DNA of 11,813 nt from Novosphingobium sp. (GTDB lineage Bacteria; Pseudomonadota; Alphaproteobacteria; Sphingomonadales; Sphingomonadaceae): assembly GCA_028697875.1 (NCBI GenBank), contig JAQVEQ010000088.1:1-11813 (forward strand), written 5' to 3'. A program made the position numbers and the translations under genes. Under the pieces are notes generated by a model. The model did no database searches. It was not told where the DNA came from and saw only the letters and a program-made list of their open reading frames with translations. This document shows, piece by piece, positions 1 through 8,671 of this stretch; position 1 is the first letter of the stretch, and each line of letters starts with the position of its first letter.

Positions 1-1069
1 TCGAAGGAAACAGCTGCAGGTTGACGAGGATATTGATGAACGCCTGCCCGCCGATCTGGGCGGTCAGCCCGGCGGCGGCAAGAATGGTGAACAGGTCTTC
101 CTCGTCCACCAGCCGCACGATCACCCGGACAGTGAAGGCGAGATAGAGCACCACCACCAGCGCGCAGGCGAGCAGGCCGAACTCTTCCCCGATGACCGAG
201 AAGATATAGTCGGTGTGGGCTTCGGGCAGGGACATCTTGCGCACGCCCAGCCACATGCCCGCCCCGGTCCAGCCGCCCGCCAGCAGGGTACGGCTGGCAA
301 GGTCGACCTGGTCGAACGCGGTGCCGCCGCCGAGGAAGGCGTCGATGCGGTGACGGGCATTGTCATAGAGGAAATAGGTCGCGGTCATGGCCACGACGCC
401 TGCCCCCACCAGCCATCCCATGCGCTTGACCGGGATGCCGGACAGCAGCACCAGCACGAACCATACGCCGGCGAAGAGGATGGTCGAGCCGAAGTCCGGC
501 TGCGCCATCAGCAGGGCGCCGACCAGCGCCATGAGCGCGGCGCTGATCCCGATCACCGGCAGGTGCGGATCGCGCACCCGCCAGGACAGGATCCAGGCAA
601 GGCCGATGGCGAATGCCGGCTTGAGAAATTCGGAAGGCTGGATCGTCAGGCCGAACCGCAGCCAGCGTTTCGCACCGTTCACTTCGTAACCGATCACCGG
701 CACCAGCGCGAGCGCCACAAGCATGGCCGCCCCCAGCAGGATACCGGAGCGGCGGGCCGTTTCGCGCGGGAGCATGGAAGCGCCGATCATCACGGCAAAG
801 CCCAGCGCCTGCCAGCGCAAGTGCAGCCAGAAGAAATGGAGATCGGGCAAGCGGACCGAGGAAGTCGAAAGGCGATGCGCGCTCGCCGGGGAAGCGACGG
901 CGACCGCCAGCGTCCCGAAACCCATCAGCAGGACCACTATCAGCAGCAGGGTCCGGTCGATCTCGCGCCACCAGATCCGCAGCTCGGTCCGCCGGTCGCG
1001 ATGCAACGCCCCCCGCTTCGCGATCCGTTCGCCCGGTCCCGGAATATAGGGGCGGCTGCCGACGCTCAT
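1..1069 (-). CDS. ftsW: FtsW, SEDS-family septal peptidoglycan glycosyltransferase (3' end beyond window)
   Basis: Polytopic inner-membrane enzyme that polymerises lipid II into septal glycan together with FtsI. The frame opens at an ATG (1069-1067) that overlaps the murD stop as ATGA, and runs off the left edge after 356 codons. A full FtsW is usually about 370-420 residues, so only a short C-terminal part is missing. The cytoplasmic N-terminus reaches about residue 40 and is followed by hydrophobic segments. Family motifs seen are QPSEFLKPAF (PSE at 145-147) and LPEAHTDYIF near residues 280-290. Asp287 in the second motif matches the catalytic Asp of SEDS polymerases. The visible end, QAFINILVNLQLFPS, leads into the conserved last periplasmic loop. 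A purine-rich AAGGGGAA lies upstream of the start. RodA is the main alternative, but the dcw position next to murD favours FtsW. Confidence 0.95.
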   Translation of the reverse strand, partial: MSVGSRPYIPGPGERIAKRGALHRDRRTELRIWWREIDRTLLLIVVLLMGFGTLAVAVASPASAHRLSTSSVRLPDLHFFWLHLRWQALGFAVMIGASMLPRETARRSGILLGAAMLVALALVPVIGYEVNGAKRWLRFGLTIQPSEFLKPAFAIGLAWILSWRVRDPHLPVIGISAALMALVGALLMAQPDFGSTILFAGVWFVLVLLSGIPVKRMGWLVGAGVVAMTATYFLYDNARHRIDAFLGGGTAFDQVDLASRTLLAGGWTGAGMWLGVRKMSLPEAHTDYIFSVIGEEFGLLACALVVVLYLAFTVRVIVRLVDEEDLFTILAAAGLTAQIGGQAFINILVNLQLFPS

Positions 1070-2439
1070 TCCGCCGTCTTCCCCTGTCCGCATCCGTTCA
1101 TCGCCGCGCAGTGTTCTTCCAGCCCGCCTTCGGTGACGGCGGACACGACCTGGCGGAAGGCATCGCCGCGCGCCTCGTAGTCGCGGAACTGGTCGAAGCT
1201 GGCGCAGGCGGGCGAAAACAACACCACGTCGCCGGGCCGGGCCGCGGCGATGGCGCGGCCGACGGCTTCGCACAGCATCTCGCAGCGTTCCACCGGCATC
1301 ACGGGTTCGAGAATGGAGGCAAAGAGCGGCCCGGCCTCGCCGATGGTATAGGCGCAGGCGACATTGCCGAAATAGGCCGCGCATTCGCCCAGGTCCTCGC
1401 CCTTGGGCAGCCCGCCGCAGATCCAGTGGACGCGCCGGTCCGGAGCGGGCGGGAAAGCCGCCAGCGCGGGCGCGGTCGATGCCGGGTTGGTCGCCTTGCT
1501 GTCGTTGACGAACAGCACGCCGTCGACTTCGGCGATCCGCTCCATCCGGTGGGGCAGCCCGCGAAAACTGGCCAGCGCGGCGCGCCATTGCGGCTCGCTC
1601 ACGCCCAGGGCCCCGGCCATGGCGACGGCGATCGCGGCATTCTGGAGGTTGTGCGGCCCCTGCAGCGAAGGCCAGTCCGCCTGCAGCGGGGCAAGCGCGG
1701 CCAGGTCTGCGCGGATCGCCGTGCCTTGCGGGCGGCGGGCCCGCTCCGCCTCGTAGATCGCGCAAGTCGGCTCGTCCCCGCAGCCGAAAGCCGCGACGTG
1801 ATCGGGCGACTGCATCGCGAACAGCCGCGCCTTGGAAGCGGCATAGGCCGCGAACCCGTCGTAACGGTCGAGATGGTCCGGGGTCACGTTGGTCAGCGCC
1901 GCCGCGTCGCAATCGAGCGAATAGGTGAGGTCGATCTGGTAGCTCGACAGTTCGAGCACGTAGACCCCGCCTTCCGGCAGCGGCTCCTGCCCCAGGATCG
2001 GCAGGCCGATATTGCCGCCCATCCGCACCGGGATGCCCGCGCTTTCGAAGATATGGTGGACCAGCGCGGTCGTGGTCGACTTGCCGTTGGTGCCGGTGAT
2101 GCCGACGACCTTGTGCGGCGGCAGACCGGCGCGCGCTTGCGCGAACAGTTCGATATCGCCGATCAGCGGCACGCCCGCCGCGCGCGCCTTTTCCGCGACC
2201 GGGTGGGTGTTGAGCGGCACGCCCGGCGAAACCACGATGCCATCGAAACCGGCAAGGTCGATCGCCAGCGGATCGGCCAGGTCCGCCCTGCCCGCCAGCC
2301 TGGCGCGCGGCTCCTCCTGCCGGTCCCACGCAACGACTTGCGCACCGCTGGCCAGCAACGTCTCGGCCGCCGTCATCCCCGACCTTGCGAGGCCCAGGAC
2401 GGCATAGCGCTTGCCGGCGAAGACGGGGGAGGTAATCAC
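1066..2439 (-). CDS. murD: MurD, UDP-N-acetylmuramoyl-L-alanine--D-glutamate ligase
   Basis: Cytoplasmic ATP-dependent ligase that adds D-glutamate to UDP-MurNAc-L-Ala. The product is 457 residues, close to the family norm. Visible motifs are the N-terminal Rossmann-like YAVLGLARSG (12-21), the ATP loop GITGTNGKST (113-122), LELSSYQ (162-168), NVTPDHLDRYD (184-194), the expected carbamylated lysine in ASKARLF (Lys203), and VNDSKATNP in the C-terminal domain. The start codon is GTG (2439-2437), which overlaps the mraY stop as GTGA. No convincing Shine-Dalgarno sequence precedes it, so initiation probably depends on translational coupling to mraY. The stop overlaps the ftsW start by four bases. 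Assignment is firm. The exact start is supported by the junction and by the conserved N-terminal fold beginning right after it. Confidence 0.97.
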   Translation of the reverse strand: MITSPVFAGKRYAVLGLARSGMTAAETLLASGAQVVAWDRQEEPRARLAGRADLADPLAIDLAGFDGIVVSPGVPLNTHPVAEKARAAGVPLIGDIELFAQARAGLPPHKVVGITGTNGKSTTTALVHHIFESAGIPVRMGGNIGLPILGQEPLPEGGVYVLELSSYQIDLTYSLDCDAAALTNVTPDHLDRYDGFAAYAASKARLFAMQSPDHVAAFGCGDEPTCAIYEAERARRPQGTAIRADLAALAPLQADWPSLQGPHNLQNAAIAVAMAGALGVSEPQWRAALASFRGLPHRMERIAEVDGVLFVNDSKATNPASTAPALAAFPPAPDRRVHWICGGLPKGEDLGECAAYFGNVACAYTIGEAGPLFASILEPVMPVERCEMLCEAVGRAIAAARPGDVVLFSPACASFDQFRDYEARGDAFRQVVSAVTEGGLEEHCAAMNGCGQGKTAE

Positions 2440-3506
2440 CTGAGTTTCAATGTGGCGAGGCCCAGCAGCGCAAGCACGATCGAGACGATCCAGAAACGAA
2501 TGACGACCGTCGATTCCGCCCAGCCGAGCTGTTCGAAATGGTGGTGGATCGGGGCCATGCGGAACACCCGCTTGCCCGTCCGCTTGAAGAAGAACACCTG
2601 GATGATGACCGAGGCCGCTTCCAGCACGAACAGGCCGCCGACGATCGCCAGGACGATCTCGTGATGGCTGGCGACCGCGATCGCGCCCAGCGCCCCGCCC
2701 AGCGCGAGGCTGCCGGTATCACCCATGAACACGGCGGCCGGCGGCGCGTTGAACCAGAGGAAGGCGAGGCCCGCGCCCATGATCGCGGCGCAGAAAATCG
2801 CCAGTTCGCCCGCGCCCGGCACGTGCGGGATGCCGAGGTAGTGCGAATAGTCGACGCGCCCGACGAGATAGGCAATCAGCGCGAAGGTGCCCGCCGCGAT
2901 CACCACCGGCATGGTGGCAAGCCCGTCCAGCCCGTCGGTCAGGTTCACCGCGTTACCCGCGCCCACGATCACGAAAGCGGCGAAAACGTAGTAGAACGGC
3001 CCCAGCGGGATCGCCAGGCCGGAGAAGAACGGGACGTAGAGGTTGGTGTTGATCTGGCTTACGATGATCCACGCGGCAATGCCCGCCACGACGAATTCGG
3101 CCAGCAGCCGCACCCTGCCCGAAACCCCCTTGTGGTGCGATTTGCGGACCTTGTCGTAATCGTCGAGGAAACCGATCAGGCCGAAGCCGACCGTCACTGC
3201 CATGCAGGCCCAGATGAAGGGATTGGTCAGGTCCATCCACAGGAGCATGGCCAGGAGCAGCGAGATCAGGATCATCAGCCCGCCCATGGTGGGCGTGCCG
3301 CGCTTGGCCAGGTGGGTCTTCGGCCCATCCTCGCGGATCGGCTGGCCCTTGCCCTGGCGGACGCGCAGCATGCTGATGAAACGCGGGCCGATCACCAGGC
3401 CGATCACCAGTGCCGTGATCAGCGTCGCGCCCGCGCGGAAGGTCAGGTACCGCACAAGGTTGGCCGGCCCTTCGAACTCAAGCCATTGCGCGATCAGATA
3501 GAGCAT
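2436..3506 (-). CDS. mraY: MraY, phospho-N-acetylmuramoyl-pentapeptide transferase
   Basis: Integral membrane enzyme that transfers phospho-MurNAc-pentapeptide from UDP to undecaprenyl phosphate, making lipid I. The product is 356 residues (E. coli MraY is 360) with about ten hydrophobic segments. Catalytic signatures are present: FLDDYDK with Asp115-Asp116, NLTDGLDGL (188-196), MGDTGSLALG with Asp263, and the histidine cluster PIHHHFE (His321-323). The ATG (3506-3504) shares one base with the murF stop (TGATG). A full AAGGAGG (3517-3511 on the minus strand) lies only four bases upstream of the start. An open frame continues far upstream of this ATG, but there it is out of phase with murF coding and carries no MraY similarity, so the shorter start is chosen. 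The stop overlaps the murD GTG. Confidence 0.97.
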   Translation of the reverse strand: MLYLIAQWLEFEGPANLVRYLTFRAGATLITALVIGLVIGPRFISMLRVRQGKGQPIREDGPKTHLAKRGTPTMGGLMILISLLLAMLLWMDLTNPFIWACMAVTVGFGLIGFLDDYDKVRKSHHKGVSGRVRLLAEFVVAGIAAWIIVSQINTNLYVPFFSGLAIPLGPFYYVFAAFVIVGAGNAVNLTDGLDGLATMPVVIAAGTFALIAYLVGRVDYSHYLGIPHVPGAGELAIFCAAIMGAGLAFLWFNAPPAAVFMGDTGSLALGGALGAIAVASHHEIVLAIVGGLFVLEAASVIIQVFFFKRTGKRVFRMAPIHHHFEQLGWAESTVVIRFWIVSIVLALLGLATLKLR

Positions 3507-4966
3507 CAGCCCTCCTTGCCGGAAAAATGCGCGACGAGCCTGGCAAGCCCGACCGAGTTGGACCCTTTGACGAGTATCGCATCGCCATCGTCCAGCCCGT
3601 AGGCCGAAAGCGCGGCAATCGCCTCGTCTGTATCCGCGCAATGGGCGAACGCGATGGCCTTGCCAAGCTTGCCGTTCGTGCCTTTCCCCAGTTCGCGCGC
3701 GAGGGCTTCCATTTCCGGTCCGACCAGCAGGGCATATTCCACGCCCGAGGCCGCCAGCGGTTCCGCCAGGGCCGCGTGGAACCCGGCAGTGAAATCGCCC
3801 AGCTCCTTCATCGCGCCAAGCACGGCGATCCGCCGCCGCGCCGGGGTCTGGCCCAGTTGCGCCAGCGTCGCCCGCATCGAAGCCGGATTGGCATTGTAGC
3901 TTTCGTCGATCAGCAGCGCCTTGCGGCCATAGCTGAGCAGGATCTCGTGCCGCGCGCCGCGTCCGGCAAGCCCGGCCATTTCGGCCAGCGAAAGCCCCGC
4001 CGCGCCGAGATCGCCCCCGGCCGCGCGCACCGCCGCCATCACTGCCAGCGAATTGGCGATCCAGTGCTCGCCCGCCGCCGCCACGGTGTAGCAGATGCGC
4101 ACGTCGCCCATGTCGGCGGTGACCAGCGAACCGCCGCTGCTGGCCGTCACGCTGTCGAGCAGGCGGACATCGGCATAGGCGGCCTTGCCGAAGGAAACGA
4201 CCCTGGCCCCTGCCGCCAGCGCGGCGTCGCGCAGCCGTTCGAAATGCGGGCTGTCGGCGGGAATCACCGCGGTGCCGCCCCGTTCCAGCCCTTCGAAGAT
4301 TTCCGCCTTGGCATCGGCAATCGCCTCTTCGCTGCCGAGCATCTCGATATGGGCCGGGGCAATGGTGGTGATGACCGCGACATGGGGGCGGACCTGCCGG
4401 GTCAGGCCACTGATTTCGCCCGCGTGGTTCATGCCCATCTCGAAAATGCCGAACTGCGCGCGCGCAGGCATGCGCGACAGGCTGAGCGGCACGCCGACGT
4501 GGTTGTTGTAGCTCTTGACCGAACGGTGCGCCGCGCCCCGGCTCGACCGGTCGAGCGCAGCAAAGATCGCTTCCTTGACGCCGGTCTTGCCGACCGATCC
4601 GGTGACGCCGACAATCTTCGCGCCGGCCCGCTCGCGCGCGGCCCGGGCCAGGGCTTCGAGCGCCCGGGTCGTATCCTCGACCAGCACGTGCGGCCGGTCG
4701 ATCGGCCGGTCGACCACGGCCGCCATCGCGCCGTTGGCGAAAGCGGCATCGAGATAGCGGTGCCCGTCGGTCGTCTCCCCTTTCAGGGCGAAGAACAGGT
4801 CGCCTTCGCGCACGTCGCGGGAATCGATCTCCACGCCCGAGCAAAGGAAATCCCCGCTGGCCGTACCGCCAGTCGCCTCGGCAATCGCCGCGGAATCCCA
4901 CAGGGCAAGCGGGAGGATGTCCTCGTCCAGTTCGGGCCAGGCCAGCATTGCGGGGTGGGCATTCAT
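3506..4966 (-). CDS. murF: MurF, UDP-N-acetylmuramoyl-tripeptide--D-alanyl-D-alanine ligase
   Basis: Cytoplasmic Mur ligase that adds D-Ala-D-Ala to complete the UDP-MurNAc-pentapeptide. I use the ATG at 4966-4964, giving 486 residues. It overlaps the murE stop as TGATG and has GGGAG seven bases upstream. An ATG ten codons further up is possible but lies deeper inside murE. Motifs in order are the N-terminal Mur segment with EIDSR (46-50), the ATP loop VTGSVGKT (121-128), KSYNNHVGVPLSL, the EMGMNHAGEI motif typical of MurF, ITTIAPAHIEMLGS with the downstream lysine in DAKAEIF, and IDESYNANPASM in the C-terminal domain. The residue after GKT is Gly rather than the more usual Thr or Ser. I recall this from related alphaproteobacteria and do not read it as inactivating. 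Confidence 0.96.
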   Translation of the reverse strand: MNAHPAMLAWPELDEDILPLALWDSAAIAEATGGTASGDFLCSGVEIDSRDVREGDLFFALKGETTDGHRYLDAAFANGAMAAVVDRPIDRPHVLVEDTTRALEALARAARERAGAKIVGVTGSVGKTGVKEAIFAALDRSSRGAAHRSVKSYNNHVGVPLSLSRMPARAQFGIFEMGMNHAGEISGLTRQVRPHVAVITTIAPAHIEMLGSEEAIADAKAEIFEGLERGGTAVIPADSPHFERLRDAALAAGARVVSFGKAAYADVRLLDSVTASSGGSLVTADMGDVRICYTVAAAGEHWIANSLAVMAAVRAAGGDLGAAGLSLAEMAGLAGRGARHEILLSYGRKALLIDESYNANPASMRATLAQLGQTPARRRIAVLGAMKELGDFTAGFHAALAEPLAASGVEYALLVGPEMEALARELGKGTNGKLGKAIAFAHCADTDEAIAALSAYGLDDGDAILVKGSNSVGLARLVAHFSGKEG

Positions 4967-6432
4967 CACTTGTCTCCCATGGGAACGCCTGCGCACTCCC
5001 TTGCCACTTTGACGTCATCGAACGGCAGAACGCGCGTCTCGTTCCCGCGTCCCACGATTTGTCCCTGTTCGTGCCCCTTGCCGGCGACAAGGACGATGTC
5101 GCCCTCCCCTGCCTCGGCAATGGCGGCGGCGATCGCCTCGCGCCGGCCGGGCACTTCGCGCGCACCCGGCGCGCCTTCCAGCACCATGGCCCGGATCGCG
5201 GCCGGATCTTCGCCGCGCGGATTGTCGTCGGTCACGATGGCGAGGTCCGATCCCTGCGCCGCCGCGGCCCCCATCGGCGCCCGCTTGCCCGCGTCGCGGT
5301 CCCCGCCCGCGCCGAACACGGTAATCAGCCGCCCGCGCGTGTGCGGACGCAGCGCCGCAATGGCCGCTTCCAGCGCATCCGGCGTGTGGGCGTAATCGAC
5401 ATAGACCGGCGCACCGGCGGCCGTGATCGCGGCGCGTTCCAGCCGCCCGCGCACGGGTTGCAGGCGGGCGAGCGCGTCGAAGGTACGGGCCGCATCGCCG
5501 CCCGTCGCCAGGACGATGCCCGCCGCAACCAGCGTATTGGCCGCCTGGTAGGCACCGATCAGCGGCAGCGTGACAACCACCCGCTCCCCCCCGTAGGCGA
5601 GTTCGAGCCGCTGGCCGAGATGGCCCGGCTCGCGAGCGAGCAGGCCGATCCCATCGGCCTGCCCGCCCACGGTGAACACGCGCAACCCCCTCCGGCGCGC
5701 ATGCTCACAAGCCTGTTTCGCCCAGTCGTCGCCCAGGGCGACGACGGCAGTGCCGTCTTCGGCCACCACTTCGTCGAACAACCGCATCTTGGCCGCGAAG
5801 TAGGCCTCCATGGTCCCGTGATAGTCGAGATGGTCGCGGCTGAGATTGGTGAAGGCCCCCGCGGCGACGCGCGGCCCTTCGTTCCGGAATTGCGCGAGGC
5901 CATGGCTGGAAGCCTCGTAAGCGACGTGGCTCACCCCTTCGCGCGCCAGCCCGCTCAGGTTCGACAGGAAAGTGACGATGTCGGGCGTGGTCAGGCCGGT
6001 GGAAACCGAACCGTCGGGCGTGGTGACGCCCAGCGTCCCGATCGACGCGGCGCGGAAACCCGCCATCCGCCAGAGCTGGCGGGTCATCTCGACCGTCGAG
6101 GTCTTGCCGTTGGTGCCGGTGACGGCCACGATCGTTTCGGGAAAGGGCGCGAAGAACGGCGCGGCCAGCCGGGCGAAGGCGCGGCGCGGCTCCGCATCGG
6201 CGATATGGGCGGCCCCTTCGACCCCGGCCTCCGGCCGGGCGACGACGGCAATGGCCCCGGCGGCGATGGCGGCGGGGATGAAATCCTCGCCATTGACCCG
6301 CGCCCCCTGGAAAGCGCCGAAGACGGTCCCCGGCGCGACCTTGCGGTGATCGATGGCGAAGCCGGTGACCGTCTCGTCACCGTTCTGCGGGATGGCGAAC
6401 CCGCACGACACAGCGAGTTCCCCCAGCTTCAT
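4966..6432 (-). CDS. murE: MurE, UDP-MurNAc-L-Ala-D-Glu--meso-2,6-diaminopimelate ligase
   Basis: Cytoplasmic Mur ligase adding the third residue of the stem peptide. From the ATG at 6432-6430 (ATGA overlap with the ftsI stop, purine-rich GAAGGGGA upstream) the product is 488 residues. An upstream in-frame ATG would add a low-complexity Arg/Gly-rich leader inside ftsI and is rejected. Motifs are the ATP loop VTGTNGKT (104-111), TTPD (148-151), YEASSHGL (172-179), DHLDYHGT (200-207), Lys215 in AAKMRLF as the expected carbamylated lysine, VYVDYAHTPDALE (343-355), and DNPR at 403-406. DNPR is the known meso-diaminopimelate recognition motif, so the organism should have DAP-type peptidoglycan rather than Lys-type. 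This fits a Gram-negative alphaproteobacterium. Confidence 0.97.
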   Translation of the reverse strand: MKLGELAVSCGFAIPQNGDETVTGFAIDHRKVAPGTVFGAFQGARVNGEDFIPAAIAAGAIAVVARPEAGVEGAAHIADAEPRRAFARLAAPFFAPFPETIVAVTGTNGKTSTVEMTRQLWRMAGFRAASIGTLGVTTPDGSVSTGLTTPDIVTFLSNLSGLAREGVSHVAYEASSHGLAQFRNEGPRVAAGAFTNLSRDHLDYHGTMEAYFAAKMRLFDEVVAEDGTAVVALGDDWAKQACEHARRRGLRVFTVGGQADGIGLLAREPGHLGQRLELAYGGERVVVTLPLIGAYQAANTLVAAGIVLATGGDAARTFDALARLQPVRGRLERAAITAAGAPVYVDYAHTPDALEAAIAALRPHTRGRLITVFGAGGDRDAGKRAPMGAAAAQGSDLAIVTDDNPRGEDPAAIRAMVLEGAPGAREVPGRREAIAAAIAEAGEGDIVLVAGKGHEQGQIVGRGNETRVLPFDDVKVARECAGVPMGDK

Positions 6433-8153
6433 TCCCCGTCCCCTTCGACGAGCGGCTTGAGGTCGGTCAGGTCGATGTCCCGCGTCTCGTCCGGCATGAC
6501 CCCCAGCAGCGGCCCCACCCGGGGCACGACCTTGCCGACGATCGGCGCCGCGTTCCACGCCGCCGTGCGCTGGTAGGAACTGGCCGCCGTGCCCTGCGGT
6601 TCGTCGAGCATGGCGATAATCACGTAACGCGGGCGGTCCATCGGGAAAGCGGCGGCGAAAGTCGAAATCAGCGAGTGGTGGCGATAGCCGTGAGCGCCCG
6701 GCTTTTCCGCCGAACCGGTCTTGCCGCCGACGCGGAAGCCCGGCGCGTTCGCCTTGCGCCCGGTGCCGTAGACCGCGATCATCCGCATCAGCTGGTTCAT
6801 CCGGGCGCTGGTCGAAGCCTTGAACACCCGCCGCCCGCGCGCCGCATGGCCGGGCTGGACCTTGTACAGGGTGGCCGGACGCCAGATGCCGCCATTGACC
6901 ATCGTCGCATAGGCCGAAGCGAGGTGCAGCGGAGTCACCGCGATGCCGTGGCCATAGCTGACCGTCATGGTCCGCAGGCGCGGCCAGTCGCCTTTCGGCC
7001 AGATCGGGAACCCGCGCGCGGGCAGCTCGATATAGGGCCGCTCGTTCATCCCGAGATCGGCCATGGTCCGCTTCAAGGCCTTGCCGCCCAGCTGGTCGGC
7101 GATCTGCGCGGTGACGATGTTGGACGAATGGATCAGTGTCTCGGGCACGTTAAGCGTATCGCCGATGGTGTGGCTGTCGCGAATCTTGAAACCGCCGATC
7201 TCCAGCGGGCGGTTCGCCTGATAGCGCTTCGACAGGTCGGTCACCACCCCGGCATCGATTGCCGCGGCGATCGTGAGCGGCTTGAAAGTCGAACCCAGTT
7301 CGTAGACCTGATTGGTCACCCGGTTGAACATGTTCTGCGCGCCCTGGGCGTCGATCCTGTTGGGATCGAAGGCCGGAAGCGAGGCCAGGGCCAGCACTTC
7401 GCCCGTATCGACGTCGAGGATGATCCCTGCCGCGCCCTTGGCGTCGACCGCCAGCATTCCCTTCTGCAATTCGTCTTCCAGCGCGCCCTGCACGCGCATG
7501 TCGATCGACAGGGCAGACGGTTCGCTGCGATGGGCGGGATCGCGCAGGCGCTTGTCCAGCACTTCTTCCATCCCGACCTTGCCGTGGCCGTCGGCCCCGA
7601 CATAGCCGAGCACGTGGGCCGCCATCGACCCTTGCGGATAGAAACGCTCGGTCTCCTGCGGGATTTCCAGCGCGATCTCGCCGATGGCCTGCACGCGGTT
7701 GGCTTCCTCGGGCAGGAGACGGCGGCGCAGGTAGCCCGCGCGCCCGCTGGCCAGCCGCTTCGCCGTGGCCTGCACGTCCATGTCCGGGAAAATGCGCGCC
7801 AGCTCGCGGGCCACTTGCGCCGGGGACTTGACCAGCGGCGCGCCGCCGTCGTCCAGCGCGCCCGGATTGTACCACAGGGCGTAGGCGGGGAAGGCCCGGG
7901 CCAGCGGCACGCCGTTGCGGTCGGTGATCTCGCCGCGCGGCGGCAGCAGGGCCTCGCTCAGCGAGCGGCTTTGCGGCGCATCCTCGAACAGGCCGAGGAT
8001 CCCGATGCGGACCAGCGCGGCAAGGGCGACGAGAAAGAAACCGGCCACCACCCACAGCACCCGCAGACGGGCGGTAAGCAGCGAGCGCTGGCGGACATTG
8101 GCGAGAGTGACACGGCCGGACGAAATCGCGGTGCTGACGCTCAGCGCCGTCAT
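6429..8153 (-). CDS. ftsI: FtsI (PBP3), septal peptidoglycan DD-transpeptidase
   Basis: Class B penicillin-binding protein of the divisome that cross-links septal peptidoglycan made by FtsW. The product is 574 residues, of normal length. A short cytoplasmic tail is followed by one membrane segment (about 31-54), then the PBP dimerisation region opening with LPPRGEITDRNG, and then the transpeptidase domain. The three active-site motifs are all present: STFK with nucleophile Ser288 and Lys291, SSN at 343-345, and KTGS with Lys478. The ATG (8153-8151) overlaps the ftsL stop as ATGA, and GGAGG lies seven bases upstream. The stop overlaps the murE start. PBP2 (mrdA) is the other class B enzyme, but position between ftsL and murE identifies this one as FtsI. 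Confidence 0.97.
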   Translation of the reverse strand: MTALSVSTAISSGRVTLANVRQRSLLTARLRVLWVVAGFFLVALAALVRIGILGLFEDAPQSRSLSEALLPPRGEITDRNGVPLARAFPAYALWYNPGALDDGGAPLVKSPAQVARELARIFPDMDVQATAKRLASGRAGYLRRRLLPEEANRVQAIGEIALEIPQETERFYPQGSMAAHVLGYVGADGHGKVGMEEVLDKRLRDPAHRSEPSALSIDMRVQGALEDELQKGMLAVDAKGAAGIILDVDTGEVLALASLPAFDPNRIDAQGAQNMFNRVTNQVYELGSTFKPLTIAAAIDAGVVTDLSKRYQANRPLEIGGFKIRDSHTIGDTLNVPETLIHSSNIVTAQIADQLGGKALKRTMADLGMNERPYIELPARGFPIWPKGDWPRLRTMTVSYGHGIAVTPLHLASAYATMVNGGIWRPATLYKVQPGHAARGRRVFKASTSARMNQLMRMIAVYGTGRKANAPGFRVGGKTGSAEKPGAHGYRHHSLISTFAAAFPMDRPRYVIIAMLDEPQGTAASSYQRTAAWNAAPIVGKVVPRVGPLLGVMPDETRDIDLTDLKPLVEGDGE

Positions 8154-8671
8154 TCCCCCGCCTCCGCGCGGGCCGAAAGGACGATCCGCGCGGCGCCGCG
8201 AGTGAGCCTGCCGGACAGGGTCTCCCGGCTGGTCGGCGGCCGGTCGGCGCCTTCATGCATTTCGGCGGCGAAAGCCTTGCCGGTCAGCGGGGAAACCATC
8301 GCCGGGAAGGATTCACCGGTTTCCTCCGGCACATCGGCGTTGGCGACACGGATCGGTGCAGGCGCCCCTACCGCGCGCGGCGTGCCGAGACTGGCCAGCT
8401 GGCGTTCGTTCTCCAGGAACTGGTCCGCGCGCGGCGCGCGATAGCCGAATTCCACCGCGTTCCAGTTCGCGAGCTGCTGTTGGCTGGAGCGCGTTTCGAA
8501 CTCGGTTTCGAGCAGCATCTTCTCGCGCTCGAGCGATACGATCCGCCGTTCGGCCAGCCGGACGTCGCTTTTCACCGAATTGACGCGGAAGGTCAGGCCG
8601 ATGAACAGCGCAACGGCAACCGTGAGGACCACGGCCCAGCCGATCGAGCGCAGACGGGCGGAAGGAAGCAT
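8150..8671 (-). CDS. ftsL: FtsL-like bitopic divisome protein with extended C-terminal tail
   Basis: Identified mainly by position between rsmH and ftsI and by architecture, since FtsL diverges strongly in sequence. The protein is 173 residues. It has a basic cytoplasmic N-terminus, one membrane segment (about 11-28), and a charged heptad stretch (about 33-61, hydrophobic positions V37, A40, I44, L47, L54, F58) that should form the coiled coil pairing with FtsB. Next comes a segment containing NWNAVEFGYRAP, and then a roughly 80-residue Ala/Pro/Glu-rich tail. FtsL proteins are often only 90-120 residues, so the tail is long. The ATG shares one base with the rsmH stop (TGATG). A perfect AAGGAGG (8685-8679 on the minus strand) sits seven bases upstream, so translation should be strong. 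Role inferred: bridges FtsQ/FtsB and activates FtsW-FtsI in the periplasm. Confidence 0.8.
   Translation of the reverse strand: MLPSARLRSIGWAVVLTVAVALFIGLTFRVNSVKSDVRLAERRIVSLEREKMLLETEFETRSSQQQLANWNAVEFGYRAPRADQFLENERQLASLGTPRAVGAPAPIRVANADVPEETGESFPAMVSPLTGKAFAAEMHEGADRPPTSRETLSGRLTRGAARIVLSARAEAGE

Noticed and set aside
2436..5165. A 909-codon minus-strand frame ending in MraY, which looks like a fusion protein.
   Set aside because: Only the last 356 codons are MraY. The upstream part is a shifted frame through murF and gives Arg/Gly-rich nonsense, while murF itself is intact in the correct frame. The TGATG junction with AAGGAGG marks the true start.
3527..5395. A 622-codon open frame on the plus strand, and several other long plus-strand frames (215-1180, 1111-2664, 2538-3602, 4948-6576, 6675-8444).
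   Set aside because: They lie antisense to murF, ftsW, murD, mraY, murE and ftsI. Their products are rich in Arg, Gly, Ala, His and Gln with no domain. High G+C coding DNA commonly leaves such frames open on the opposite strand.
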